A stretch of 64,000 bases of DNA from Sphingobacterium sp. (GCA_031277685.1 JAITLV010000039.1:32310-96309); one strand, 5' to 3'; shown: positions 52,771 to 62,126, numbered from the stretch's first letter. Notes: generated from the sequence alone by a model not told the origin. Numbers and translations: made by a program.

Positions 52771-53946
52771 ATGGAGATCTTATTCGTTAGCCACAAATAT
52801 CCGCCGGCAGTCGGGGGTATGGAAAAACAGAGCTTTGAGCTCATCAACAATGCAGCACTTTATCTGAAAATACATACACTGGTTTATGATAACAGGGAAT
52901 CTATCCTAACGTTTTTCTTTCATCTAAATCAACGTATATTATCCAAAATTAAGGCCAACCCTGGCATTGTGCTGATCCATTTCAATGACGGATTAATTGC
53001 TGCTCTGGCCTCATTTCACAAAGGTTATAGTCACCTGAAAAGAGTTGTCACTCTCCATGGTCTTGATGTTGTTTTTCCATTCCCCTATTTCCAACGTAAA
53101 ATAATAACCCGTTTCAACGCGTTTGATCAAGTTATAACGGTCAGCCAAGCTACTGCCGAAGCTGCTCAATCAAGAGGCATTGATCCTTCAATAATCTCGG
53201 TCATCCCAAATGGAGTAGATCCGATTCCCATGGAGCCCGAACCGGTAAATCGTCAACATACAAGTTTGCAAACAGCTATGGGGCATGCAACAGTAAACAC
53301 TGATCTTACACCTTATTTTATCACGCTAGGAAGACCCGTGAAGCGTAAAGGATTCTCTTGGTTGATGCAGCAGGTCATTCCTGCTGTCCAAGGCAATTTC
53401 AGACTGCTTATGGTAGGGCCTTTTGATCAAACACCGACCTGGAAAGAGCGTATGCTTAATCTGATGCCTGCTAAACTCTACCATTTGTCTACCCTCTTTA
53501 TGGGACACCCAACGGATCAACGGGCTATGCGCAAAATACTGAGCGCACATCCCGAAAAAATACAGCATCTTGGAAAAGTTCCCTTTGACCAATTAAAACA
53601 ACTTCTTGCCCATGCCCATGCTTTCCTGATGCCAAACATTCAAGTTCCTGGAGACATGGAAGGGTTCGGTCTGGTCTGTCTTGAAGCATCTTCAGCAGGG
53701 ACACTCGTTGTCGCGGCCGAATTGGAAGGCATTACAAGTGCCATTACACACAATCACAATGGTCTTTTGATTGCCAGCGCGAATGCCAATGCATGGATTG
53801 AACAGTTGCAGTCCATCCTAGATAATCCTGCTCATTATCAACAGCTCGGCCATAAATTTAAACAGAATACTTGCACACAATTCAGTTGGGATATCATGGC
53901 CAGATCCTACTGTCAGACTTTTGCCGACCTATGTAAAAATAGCTAA
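52771..53946 (+). CDS. Family 4 glycosyltransferase, third gene of the operon
   Basis: 391 residues from ATG 52771 (MEILFVSHKYPPAVGGMEKQSFEL), one base after the UPF0104 stop; the ATG at 52756 in frame adds five residues and overlaps that stop. GT-B fold: acceptor side LFVSHKYPPAVGGMEK and VVTLHGLDVVFPFPYFQ, donor side FITLGRPVKRKGFSWLMQQ, PNIQVPGDMEGFGLVCLEASSAG (E-x7-E) and HNHNGLLI. The sequence PxxGGxExxxxxLxxxL is usual for GT4 enzymes acting on lipid-linked glycans. It is not closely similar to the first gene. Ends convergent with the sterol-desaturase gene; the two stops overlap. Confidence 0.9.
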   Translation: MEILFVSHKYPPAVGGMEKQSFELINNAALYLKIHTLVYDNRESILTFFFHLNQRILSKIKANPGIVLIHFNDGLIAALASFHKGYSHLKRVVTLHGLDVVFPFPYFQRKIITRFNAFDQVITVSQATAEAAQSRGIDPSIISVIPNGVDPIPMEPEPVNRQHTSLQTAMGHATVNTDLTPYFITLGRPVKRKGFSWLMQQVIPAVQGNFRLLMVGPFDQTPTWKERMLNLMPAKLYHLSTLFMGHPTDQRAMRKILSAHPEKIQHLGKVPFDQLKQLLAHAHAFLMPNIQVPGDMEGFGLVCLEASSAGTLVVAAELEGITSAITHNHNGLLIASANANAWIEQLQSILDNPAHYQQLGHKFKQNTCTQFSWDIMARSYCQTFADLCKNS

Positions 53947-55184
53947 CCAGCATCAAAACTTCTTCGCAAACAAAGAATACGTTCATAATAAAGTTTTAAC
54001 GGGGTATAGCAGATAAACTGAAGGATCAAGATTCCACAGAAGACATATAATACAGGAAATGAAAAGAAAGTAATCATTACAAACAACAACACGAGAAATA
54101 GGCGTACCATTTCGAGCGGAAAGACCCATTTTTCATGTTCCAGTAATCCACCGATACAGATTACACTACACAGAATAAATAGTCCACCAACAAGGAGCTG
54201 GGGCATACTTTGATAATTTCCATAGAGCAAAAAGAAAAACAGAAGCCCCATCGTTAACATGGACTGAAAAAAGATGTAGCGACTGAGGTTTTTTCCATGA
54301 ACCTGAGTTTTCGTACCTGAAAACATTGTTTGCTCCAATTCTGCCCTAATTTCAGGCTGTATATCATCTGGACGGCCAAATATTGTGCGCATCTTATTCT
54401 GAAATCCCTCGGCACGTCGAAAAGAAAGCCCAATTTCAAAAAGATAGTGAAAATGCTGCCATACAAAAGTGTAACGATGAATAGGCTTGGTCAATCCATA
54501 AACGCAAGGTTCTCCTTTTTGTTCAGCGATAAAAGTTCCAAATAACTTGTCCCAAACAATTAAAATATCACCATAGTTCCTGTCCAGATAAATCTCATTG
54601 CTACTATGATGTACACGATGATGTGAGGGAGTAACGAGAATTTTTTCAAGAATCCCCAGATTACCTACCGTTTGGGTATGGGAGAAAAATGGATACACCC
54701 CGTGTACCAATAAGATTGTGGTCATCATAAAAGGTGGAAAACCCAAAAGTGGAATAAAAGCCCAGAATAGAGAACGGAATACGGCCTGAAATATGGTTAT
54801 CCTTGCCGCTACGGTAAAATTATAGTCCTCACTTTGATGGTGAACCACGTGAGCGGCCCAAAGTAGATTGATCTCATGACTATAACGATGGTACCAGTAC
54901 CATAAAAAATCAGTAAATAGAAACAATAATATCCAGGTCCAGAGGTTTGCTTCAATATGGAAGATGGCAAAATTTTGGTAGATCCAGACGAAAAAAAAGT
55001 AAAATAGACTAACAGAAAACATATCGCACATCCGCTCAACGATGCCAACATTGAGATTTGATATAGATTCATCAAACGTGAAATATCGCTTTTGCTTCTT
55101 CAAACTATACCAATACTCCAACAGCATCAACACTAAAAACAAAGGGATAATAAAAGCTAAAAAATTAAGTTTTTCTGTACGCAT
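53943..55184 (-). CDS. Fatty acid hydroxylase / sterol desaturase superfamily protein
   Basis: 413 residues, integral membrane di-iron enzyme. The histidine clusters are HRYSH (99-103), HVVHHQSED (112-120) and HHRVHHSSNEIYLDRNYGD (about 186-204), the H-x3-H, H-x2-HH and H-x2-HH pattern of the superfamily. There are five to seven membrane helices. Relatives hydroxylate or desaturate sphingolipid, sterol or fatty acid chains; in Sphingobacteriaceae, which make sphingolipids, a lipid substrate is a reasonable inference. Single gene, convergent with the glycosyltransferase operon, with stops sharing bases 53944-53945. Confidence 0.9.
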   Translation of the reverse strand: MRTEKLNFLAFIIPLFLVLMLLEYWYSLKKQKRYFTFDESISNLNVGIVERMCDMFSVSLFYFFFVWIYQNFAIFHIEANLWTWILLFLFTDFLWYWYHRYSHEINLLWAAHVVHHQSEDYNFTVAARITIFQAVFRSLFWAFIPLLGFPPFMMTTILLVHGVYPFFSHTQTVGNLGILEKILVTPSHHRVHHSSNEIYLDRNYGDILIVWDKLFGTFIAEQKGEPCVYGLTKPIHRYTFVWQHFHYLFEIGLSFRRAEGFQNKMRTIFGRPDDIQPEIRAELEQTMFSGTKTQVHGKNLSRYIFFQSMLTMGLLFFFLLYGNYQSMPQLLVGGLFILCSVICIGGLLEHEKWVFPLEMVRLFLVLLFVMITFFSFPVLYVFCGILILQFICYTPLKLYYERILCLRRSFDAG

Positions 55185-55343
55185 GTGATGCTCATTTTGA
55201 AATCAAAATTTTACTTAAAATCACCAATACTTCAACACTAACTTTTTTTGGATCGACTACCTTATGGGAGTACATTTCAAAAATTCTTTTATTATTTAAC
55301 AATCATTTTTGAATCAGGTTTTCATTTTATGTCTTTCTACATA

Positions 55344-55382
55344 TAAAAAAGCCCTCAAAAAGTAAAATTCTCTTTGAGGGCT
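55344..55382 (-). terminator. Terminator of the emrAB-tolC operon
   Basis: On the minus strand AGCCCTCAAA (55382-55373), a 13-nt loop, TTTGAGGGCT (55359-55350), then six T. Canonical. Confidence 0.92.
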
Positions 55383-55414
55383 GCTCGGGTTATAAATTAA
55401 CGAATAGACTATTC

Positions 55415-56998
55415 CTAGTGTACGCTCGACATATCAATCTGGGTTTTGCCCTGTTTGATCATCAGTACAAAAGGTACACAGATCAAAAACACAACACCCA
55501 AATACAGGAAAACATCCATATAGGACAATACTGTCGCCTGTTTCATGACGCTCATATCGAGTATCTGGTGTGCCTTAGCCAGTGCTTCATTTGGAGCAAA
55601 GCCTTTTGCCTGAAAACTCATTTGCAATTGTTGCACACGCTGTTGTACCTCGAATTTGCTTGGATCCAGGTTCGCAACCAGATCGACGCGGTGTTTTTGA
55701 GAGTCACGTGCGATAAAGGTGGTAATCAAAGCGATACCAAATGATCCCCCCAACTGACGCATCATACCCGTGAACGCGGCTCCCTCACCAATGGACCGAC
55801 CATGTAATGTCGATAGCGATAAGGTCATGACAGGCACGAATAATAAGCCCAGGCCTATACCACGAAGGATCAGTGGCCAAAACATATGTTCGGAACCCGT
55901 ATCATTTGTCATGAGGCTATACATCCAAAAACAAAATCCAAAGAAGATACTCAAACCAACCGCAACCATATACTTCTGTGGAACACCATTCTGGATCATT
56001 TTACCAATAAAAGGCATCATGATCCCGGTCATAATGGAACTCGGTAACAGTAACAAGCCCGCATCTGTTGCCGTCCAACCCAGTATAGACTGTGTATAGA
56101 TCGGAATAATAAATGTGGAACCAAATAAACCGAACCCCAGGATAAAACTCATCACAACTCCCACCTGTAAATTTTTATCACGCAATACCCGTAGATTAAC
56201 AATCGGTTTGTCATACACCAACTCTCTCCAGATAAAGAACAATAATCCAAATACAGATAAAATTGACAAGGCTAAAATCAATGGATCATCAAACCAGTCA
56301 TCCTGCTGACCATGCTCCAATACAAACTGGAGTGAACCAATAAACATAATCAAAAAGATCATACCAAACCAATCCACTTCCTTAGCCGATTGTTTCTGGC
56401 TATATTTAGGGCTACGCACAAAGGACAGCGTCAACAGTGTTGCAATAATTCCCAATGGTACATTGATGTAAAAAATATAGGGCCAGGAGAAGTTGTCTAT
56501 AATATAACCACCCAAGGGCGGCCCCAAAGTAGGCCCAATGATTACTCCCATCCCGTAAATAGCTTGCGCCATACTACGTTTCTCCTTGGGATAGCTTTCT
56601 GTGATAATGGTCTGCGCAGTCACCAACAAGGCTCCACCACCCATCCCTTGTATAAAGCGAAATGCGACAAGCTCCCAGATATTGGTCGCGTTACCACATA
56701 AAAATGAAGATACTGTAAATATAACAATTGACGCCGCAAAATAATTTCGCCTTCCAAATTGTTGGGACAACCAACTTGTCATCGGAATAACGATTACGTT
56801 AGCAATGGCATAAGCCGTAATAACCCAGGCCACGTCTGTCAATGTTGCCCCCAACGAACCTTTCATATCGTTCAAGGCCACATTCACAATCGTCGTATCG
56901 ACGATTTCCAGCAGGGCACAGAGCACTGCTGTAATCGTTATGACTACGCGTCGAAAACCATATTCAACCAGACTATCTTGTTGATTTAAATTTTCCAT
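55415..56998 (-). CDS. MFS multidrug transporter, DHA2 (EmrB) type
   Basis: 527 residues, fourteen helices. Motif A-type loop SWLSQQFGRRNYF, motif D1 in VDTTIVNVALNDMKGSLGA near residues 34-52, and motif C MGVIIGPTLGPPLGGYI (about 146-162), the antiporter signature. It is the proton-driven inner-membrane part of a tripartite pump. Start ATG at 56998, two bases after the stop of the adaptor gene. Last gene of the operon tetR-tolC-emrA-emrB. Confidence 0.95.
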   Translation of the reverse strand: MENLNQQDSLVEYGFRRVVITITAVLCALLEIVDTTIVNVALNDMKGSLGATLTDVAWVITAYAIANVIVIPMTSWLSQQFGRRNYFAASIVIFTVSSFLCGNATNIWELVAFRFIQGMGGGALLVTAQTIITESYPKEKRSMAQAIYGMGVIIGPTLGPPLGGYIIDNFSWPYIFYINVPLGIIATLLTLSFVRSPKYSQKQSAKEVDWFGMIFLIMFIGSLQFVLEHGQQDDWFDDPLILALSILSVFGLLFFIWRELVYDKPIVNLRVLRDKNLQVGVVMSFILGFGLFGSTFIIPIYTQSILGWTATDAGLLLLPSSIMTGIMMPFIGKMIQNGVPQKYMVAVGLSIFFGFCFWMYSLMTNDTGSEHMFWPLILRGIGLGLLFVPVMTLSLSTLHGRSIGEGAAFTGMMRQLGGSFGIALITTFIARDSQKHRVDLVANLDPSKFEVQQRVQQLQMSFQAKGFAPNEALAKAHQILDMSVMKQATVLSYMDVFLYLGVVFLICVPFVLMIKQGKTQIDMSSVH

Positions 56999-57000
56999 AG

Positions 57001-58104
57001 TTATTGAACATGCACATCTACGTCAGCATTCATGCCCGGTCTGAGCAAAGCCACGTTTTCAGCTTTATTATCTTTTGTCAATTTGATTTTTACAGGTAAA
57101 CGTTGTACTGTTTTCACAAAATTACCTGTTGCATTGTCTGGAGGCAATAAGGAGAAACGAGAACCGGTTGCTGGAGAAAATGAATTGACCTCACCTTCAA
57201 ATTCGATATTTGGATAAGCATCCACTTTAATACCAACCTTCTGCCCTGGTTTCATTTTTTGCAATTGTGTCTCTTTAAAATTAGCCACCACCCAGGTTTC
57301 AATATTATCAACGATGTAAAATAAAGACTGTCCAGGGTTGATCATCTGTCCCGGCTGAACTTTGATATTGGACACCTGACCATCCACAGAGGCCAATACA
57401 GCAGTATAAGACAGATTCAATTGAGCGGCCTCCAATTGCGCTTTCGCCCTTTTAATATTTGCCTCAGCTACAGATGTTTGCTTAGAAGCAACTGTAGTTT
57501 TACTTACAATCGCATTTCGTTGTGAAGCACTTGCATTACGTTGTTGTTGCAAGATTTCCACTTGCTTATCAGCCTCCAACTTCGCTGTTAAAGCCTGCTC
57601 ATATTGCTGTTTTGTGATTGACTGATTGTTATATAAATTCTGATAACGGATGTAATCGTTATTCGCTTGCTTTGCACGGATACGCGCTGCATCAATGCTG
57701 CCTAAATTTGACTGTATCGTCGCATCAGAAATTGCCACATTGGCAGAGGATGCCGATACATCTGCCTTTGACACGTCAAAGCTGCTTTCCGCTGCAGCCA
57801 ATGCTGCAGCAGCCTCATCTACACGAACTTGGTAATCTTGGCTTTCGATTGTGAACAAGGTATCTCCCTTTTTCACCAAATCGTTATCTTTGACGTAAAC
57901 CTTTGAAATAAATCCACCAACACGCGGAATGATCGGACTCATATTCTTTTCTACCTGTGCATCGTCAGTCGTCTCATGTGCCTGACCATGTAAATATTTA
58001 TAACCCCCATAAGCGCCACCGAAGATGACCAAAGCAGCCAGAATAATGGTGAATTTTTTATTTGTACCCTTTTTTTCAGGTGCGTTTTCTACTGTATTTT
58101 CCAT
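57001..58104 (-). CDS. EmrA-type membrane fusion protein (HlyD family)
   Basis: 367 residues. One N-terminal helix (residues 18-36, FTIILAALVIFGGAYGG) anchors it in the inner membrane; then ETTDDAQVEKNMSPIIPRVGGFISKVYV, the D-D-A-x-V-x2 entry typical of EmrA, a lipoyl unit with DLVKKGDTLFTI, a long alanine-rich coiled coil (about 75-205) and the beta barrel ending in VALLRPGMNADVDVHV. It connects the MFS pump to the TolC channel. 14 bp after the tolC stop. Confidence 0.95.
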   Translation of the reverse strand: MENTVENAPEKKGTNKKFTIILAALVIFGGAYGGYKYLHGQAHETTDDAQVEKNMSPIIPRVGGFISKVYVKDNDLVKKGDTLFTIESQDYQVRVDEAAAALAAAESSFDVSKADVSASSANVAISDATIQSNLGSIDAARIRAKQANNDYIRYQNLYNNQSITKQQYEQALTAKLEADKQVEILQQQRNASASQRNAIVSKTTVASKQTSVAEANIKRAKAQLEAAQLNLSYTAVLASVDGQVSNIKVQPGQMINPGQSLFYIVDNIETWVVANFKETQLQKMKPGQKVGIKVDAYPNIEFEGEVNSFSPATGSRFSLLPPDNATGNFVKTVQRLPVKIKLTKDNKAENVALLRPGMNADVDVHVQ

Positions 58105-58118
58105 GTCTAGATTAATTG

Positions 58119-59429
58119 CTATTTAATGTTTAACGACCCATTTGCCAATTGCAGGTCATAGTATTTCTCAATTGTGTTTGCCTTGCTTATCGCGAGATTT
58201 ATTTTGCTCTGAAGCTGTTGTACATCAGCAGTCAATAAGTCGTCCGTATCCGCAATACCATTATCATACTTATCCTTTGTGATGCGATAATTTTCAACGG
58301 CCTGATCTACTGCCTGATGGTACACCACGTCCTGTTTTTGGGCCAGCATATAGTTTTCATTCGCCTGTTGCACTTGAACCTTCACCCGATCATTGAGCAG
58401 TTCCAAATTCTCATCAATTTCCTTAATCCGGTTCTTGACGACATTGACCTCCCTTTTGTTTTTATACAAAGAACCAATATCATAAGATACCCCAACACCT
58501 ACCATGGCCGCGTTGGTTACCGTAACGACCTTCTGTAGACCAAAAGCATTGTAACCTGCCGTGGCCGAAACCATTGGCAATGTCGAAGACTTGGTCACTT
58601 TCAGTTGATCTTCGGCAACTTTACGTTGAGAAGCTAAAGATTTTAGATCCGAACGTTCAGTTTTTGCCGTTTCATAAGAAGCCTTCAATCCGAGGTCCAA
58701 GCCAGTTACCTCAGCCAGATTAATCTGATCGAGTTGCGTATCTTCTGCTATTTTCAGGAAATTGGCCAATTGGTAATTTAATACCTTGATATTTTTTTGT
58801 GCCTCCTGAAGGGATACCTGATAGTTAGACAGCTGCAACTCGGCTTTAAGCAAATCATTCCGCGCAATCAAGCCATTGTCCAACATCGCTTTAAAATCTG
58901 AAACACGTTGCTCAGACTGTTTAATATTCTCTGCAATCAACAGGTTGGTTTGCTGTGCTTTGTATAAATTTAGGTAAAGTGCTATGGCGCGTGACGCCAG
59001 TTGTTCTTTACTTGCCACAGCGTTCCACTGTTCAGCCTGCAAAGCATCTTTTGCGATTGCTATTCCCCCTTTTATCTTCCCCCCGGTATAAATAGGCATG
59101 CTGACAGATGCCTGCCCCAACCAGAGCTGGTTTGCAGCAATATCCGGAGCAGAACCACCCTCACCTAGTGCCAACTTTAGATTCACATTTGGTGTGGTCA
59201 TCGCCATGTATTGTCCGCTCAATTTTGCATCAGGAAGCTGTTTCGATTTGGCACTTTCGATCTCAAGCTGTCTTCCCAATATTTTGGTATCGGCAGTTTT
59301 CGCTTCCACACTTTGGTTTGCAGCCATGTGAATTATTTCTTCCAAAGTCAAATGTTTGTTGTCTTGCGCCAGCAAACCCAAAGGACTCAAAAGCAATAAA
59401 GCACTTAAATTGGCCAACTTATTTTTCAT
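58119..59429 (-). CDS. TolC-family outer-membrane channel
   Basis: 436 residues with a signal peptide (ALLLLSPLGLLAQ, cleaved near residue 21), no lipobox. OEP repeats: QSVEAKTADTKILGRQLEIESAKSKQLPDAKLSG and KTERSDLKSLASQRKVAEDQLKVTKSSTLPMVSATAGYN (noted in pieces: RSDLKSLASQRKVAEDQLKV), ending NGIADTDDLLTADVQQLQSKINLAIS. Forms the outer-membrane exit of the EmrAB-type pump. The start overlaps the tetR gene by 11 bp, so translation is coupled. Confidence 0.93.
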   Translation of the reverse strand: MKNKLANLSALLLLSPLGLLAQDNKHLTLEEIIHMAANQSVEAKTADTKILGRQLEIESAKSKQLPDAKLSGQYMAMTTPNVNLKLALGEGGSAPDIAANQLWLGQASVSMPIYTGGKIKGGIAIAKDALQAEQWNAVASKEQLASRAIALYLNLYKAQQTNLLIAENIKQSEQRVSDFKAMLDNGLIARNDLLKAELQLSNYQVSLQEAQKNIKVLNYQLANFLKIAEDTQLDQINLAEVTGLDLGLKASYETAKTERSDLKSLASQRKVAEDQLKVTKSSTLPMVSATAGYNAFGLQKVVTVTNAAMVGVGVSYDIGSLYKNKREVNVVKNRIKEIDENLELLNDRVKVQVQQANENYMLAQKQDVVYHQAVDQAVENYRITKDKYDNGIADTDDLLTADVQQLQSKINLAISKANTIEKYYDLQLANGSLNIK

Positions 59430-60036
59430 ATGTCAATAAAGCTTTAATTGTTTTCTGTATAAATTCTGTTAACGTTGTTTCTATATAATTTGCGTATTCC
59501 GCATCGTTGTCAATGCGCAACTGATCTTGTAAAAAACGATGGTTCATCTGAAAATTCATAAAAGTTCCCATCATCATCGAATGGATCAAGATCGGATCAT
59601 ATCCCGCTTTAAATACTCCCTGTGCTACACCGTCATTGATGACCGACGAGATCACTTCTAGATTATGCAACTTGAGCTTCCTAAAAGCCTCAGATATAAG
59701 CATCCGTTGCTTCAGCGAACTCTCAATGGTAATGATATGATATAATTTTCGATGAGAATTCATTGATTTGATCGATCGGTCTACCATCGCATCGATTTTA
59801 TCAAATGCATTATCAATAAGTGCAAGTTCATCTACATTGATCATAAAATCTGGAACACGCCATTCAAAGAAAGTATCCAACAGCTTGTCTTTCGATCCAA
59901 AATAATAGTTGATCATAGCGACATTGACATTAGCCTCATGCGCAATATCCCGCACAGAAGTTCCATCAAACCCTTTTGTTGCAAAAAGTCGTTCAGCTGC
60001 AAGGAGGATATCTATTTGTTTCTCGTTAAATTCCAT
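59419..60036 (-). CDS. TetR-family repressor of the EmrAB-TolC operon
   Basis: 205 residues. HTH region ILLAAERLFATKGFDGTSVRDIAHEANVNVAMINYYFGSKDKLLD (pieces: LLAAERLFATKGFDGTSVRD, VNVAMINYYFGSKDKLL) and a C-terminal ligand domain (FMINVDELALIDNAFDKIDAMVDR). It is the first gene of its own operon, overlapping tolC. Two tandem palindromes lie over its promoter, so it is self-regulated together with the pump. Inducer unknown. Confidence 0.94.
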   Translation of the reverse strand: MEFNEKQIDILLAAERLFATKGFDGTSVRDIAHEANVNVAMINYYFGSKDKLLDTFFEWRVPDFMINVDELALIDNAFDKIDAMVDRSIKSMNSHRKLYHIITIESSLKQRMLISEAFRKLKLHNLEVISSVINDGVAQGVFKAGYDPILIHSMMMGTFMNFQMNHRFLQDQLRIDNDAEYANYIETTLTEFIQKTIKALLTYEK

Positions 60037-60111
60037 TTAAATCCCTAACTTTTTAAAAATGACCTCATCTCAATTATGCCTTTGATAGATCATCTTTTGT
60101 TAAATGCGCGA

Positions 60112-60149
60112 CAAAGTTAAACAAACGTTTAATTTAAACAAGTGTTTAA
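60112..60149 (-). promoter_or_regulatory. Promoter and doubled TetR operator
   Basis: Two copies of TTAAAC-N4-GTTTAA: 60117-60132 and 60134-60149, spaced 17 bp. On the minus strand TTG, 19 bp, TAACTTTG (60119-60112) is the promoter; the operators cover the -33 to -7 region. A dimer on each site would block RNA polymerase. The rest of the 336-bp gap 60037-60372 holds only the leader, an AT-rich stretch and the hairpin at 60246. Confidence 0.75.
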
Positions 60150-60245
60150 TTATTAAATTTATGTAAAAAAATAGCCCGAAAGAGCGATATAACTGCTGAT
60201 CAGAGCACAGCATTTTTAGGATTAACAGTCCTATTCTAAAAGATA

Positions 60246-60275
60246 AAGCCCATTTAAAGTTATTTAAATGGGCTT
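60246..60275 (-). terminator. Hairpin downstream of the DoxX-like gene
   Basis: 13-bp stem AAGCCCATTTAAA (60246-60258) and TTTAAATGGGCTT (60263-60275), loop GTTA; on the minus strand followed by TATCTTTT. About 97 nt after the DoxX stop. Confidence 0.6.
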
Positions 60276-60372
60276 CTTGATACCATCAATACGAAAAATT
60301 AGTAAATTAGTACACCGCTAATTAGGTCATCTGCTCACATCGAAAATAGATTTCTTCGAATAAAGAATACGG

Positions 60373-60765
60373 CTAATCCCTAGCTATTTTTTTCTCATCA
60401 GGCCTAAAATACCAAGAAAACACAATAAGAACCAGATACAGTAACCCCGGAATTAACAAACTAACAGGATCCCCTACCATAAGATGTGAATAGAGCGCGC
60501 CAGTCACTGTAAAAAAAATACCAGCATAAGCCCATTCTTTCAATACTGGTCTCCGGGGTAGCAGCAACGCCACCACTGCCAATATTTTCCATAGACCAAG
60601 CAGCGTGAGTACATAGCCCGGATATCCCAGGTGGTCTACATTCTGTACGCCGCCGGCTCCATCGGTTTTTACCTTAAAGATCTGTATGATTGCCGTAGAT
60701 ATCATCCCCAAGCACAACCATACAGTTGCGACCCAATAAATTATCTTATCTTTCTTTTTCATCAT
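60373..60765 (-). CDS. DoxX-like small membrane protein
   Basis: 130 residues, four hydrophobic helices. N-terminus KDKIIYWVATVWLCLGMISTAI, then LGYPGYVLTLLGLWKILAVVALLLPRRPVLKEWAYAGIFFTVTGALYSHL (pieces: GYPGYVLTLLGLWKILAVVA, KEWAYAGIFFTVTGALYSHL), the DoxX-like pattern with G-x-W-K in helix 2 and EWAYAG in helix 3. Function not established; members occur in redox and thiol stress contexts. Two matching palindromes lie across its promoter. A TPR-protein gene is divergent from it. Confidence 0.85.
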   Translation of the reverse strand: MMKKKDKIIYWVATVWLCLGMISTAIIQIFKVKTDGAGGVQNVDHLGYPGYVLTLLGLWKILAVVALLLPRRPVLKEWAYAGIFFTVTGALYSHLMVGDPVSLLIPGLLYLVLIVFSWYFRPDEKKIARD

Positions 60766-60871
60766 TATTTTGTTTTTAGTTATTACTGCTCCACGATCTA
60801 GCTATTGTATTGCCCATTACAACCTCAGCCACATTGACTTATTCAGCCATAAATTACAAATCATTAAATAT

Positions 60872-60913
60872 GTAGCTAATTGACTACAAATATACGTGTA
60901 GTTATTTAACTAC
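60872..60913 (-). promoter_or_regulatory. Promoter of the DoxX-like gene with two palindromic sites
   Basis: GTAGTTA-TT-TAACTAC (60898-60913) is a perfect dyad; GTAGCTAATTGACTAC (60872-60887) is a second, slightly imperfect copy, with a 26-bp period. On the minus strand TTTG, 18 bp, TATATTTG (60894-60887) is the promoter, so one site lies between -33 and -7 and the other over the start point. The regulator is not in the window; sites of this form suit HxlR or MarR proteins. Confidence 0.7.
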
Positions 60914-61040
60914 AAAATATTTTTTGTTTTTTTTCGACTGATGCAGATTAGAATAGCTTTTATTCGATGTGCCAATTCAGCTATTCAAAAGATTGGAACA
61001 ACAATTGTATACAGTTGAATCAATATTAAATGTTAAAAGC

Positions 61041-62105
61041 ATGCCATTGAAAACTTATTTTTTTATCCTGTTCATGGGTCTATCTTTGCTTTCAGTAGCC
61101 CAGCCTCGGCATATACGGCTAATAGACGCTGTTTCAGCCGACAATTTCGCAAAACACTTTAATACAGATACGGTACAGTTAAGCCAAATAAACACAAGCA
61201 AAACGCCAGTAGGTATTTTTGTTGCTTACAGAAAAGCTGATACGCTTAATTTTAAGCATGAATTTTATAAGAGCTTTGGAGGTGAAGATCACATCAGGGT
61301 TGGATTGGCATTTTATGCCCAAAAAGGAAATGATTATGAGTTATCTTTCGCTAACGATAACGCTTTCTTTTGTGCATCTTGTAATAATATGCGTTATTAT
61401 AACGTCAATGCCAGCCGCGATACGGTAAGCATATCGATTTCTTGGGGGCCGAACGATTTTGGTCAAAATGAGGGTTATTGTTTTGTCTATAGACCAGCAA
61501 AAAAACGTTGGCAATTGGCTGAACGAGATAATTCCGGATCGGATGATGAAGGCGCAAGCAGCAGCGCATATATGACCTATGCTAAAAACATCGCAGTATA
61601 CTTGGACGATTATGATGCAGAGTCCCTATCCTATGATTCCACAGTGGTAAGCAATCAGGAGATTGATCTGAGCTACAAGCCCGGGGACTACCCTGCACTC
61701 CTTCGCTCGTTAAAAGAAATACCTAAAAACAGCCTGTCTTTGCTACCTAAAGTTTTTAGCGAGAGTGATGCGAAGTATTTTATGGAAAACGGTCTAGACG
61801 GGAACCAGCCTGACCATGCGAACCCTATCCATGGTAAAAATGTCCTTGCAGCCAATGAGATCGGTTATTTTCTGGAGCAGGCGAATCAGCTGGATGCAGC
61901 ACAAGTTTTTTTAGATAAAGTAATTGAGGGTTTTCCCGAACGTGAAGTTGCTTATTTAAACCGTGGTGATGTATTTTTCAAAAGAGGGCAATCTTCTTAC
62001 AAAAAAGCCGAAAAAGATTACCGCAGTTACGTTGCCCTAATGAATAAACGCGGTTTGCAGACAAAAATTCCACAAAGAATAGTGAACTTTCTGAACAAAA
62101 AATAG
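61041..62105 (+). CDS. Secreted protein with C-terminal TPR
   Basis: 354 residues from ATG 61041, which gives the signal peptide PLKTYFFILFMGLSLLSVAQ; upstream in-frame ATGs (60969) would add 24 residues without a signal. The N-terminal part (to ~230) has a beta-rich look with VGLAFYAQKGNDYELSFAND and FCASCNNMRYY, with a CxxC (FCASC) that may bind metal or form a disulfide. The C-terminal part is helical with tetratricopeptide-like units: FLEQANQLDAAQVFLDKVIEGFPEREVAYLNRGDVFFKRG (pieces: YFLEQANQLDAAQVFLDKVI, EVAYLNRGDVFFKRG). Family not recognised. Divergent from the DoxX-like gene. Confidence 0.75.
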   Translation: MPLKTYFFILFMGLSLLSVAQPRHIRLIDAVSADNFAKHFNTDTVQLSQINTSKTPVGIFVAYRKADTLNFKHEFYKSFGGEDHIRVGLAFYAQKGNDYELSFANDNAFFCASCNNMRYYNVNASRDTVSISISWGPNDFGQNEGYCFVYRPAKKRWQLAERDNSGSDDEGASSSAYMTYAKNIAVYLDDYDAESLSYDSTVVSNQEIDLSYKPGDYPALLRSLKEIPKNSLSLLPKVFSESDAKYFMENGLDGNQPDHANPIHGKNVLAANEIGYFLEQANQLDAAQVFLDKVIEGFPEREVAYLNRGDVFFKRGQSSYKKAEKDYRSYVALMNKRGLQTKIPQRIVNFLNKK

Positions 62106-62126
62106 TCTTTGACTGCCTGTAATTAT

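Noticed and set aside
60969..61040. Upstream start of the TPR protein at 60969
   Set aside because: It places 24 residues before a good signal peptide; the ATG at 61041 fits better.
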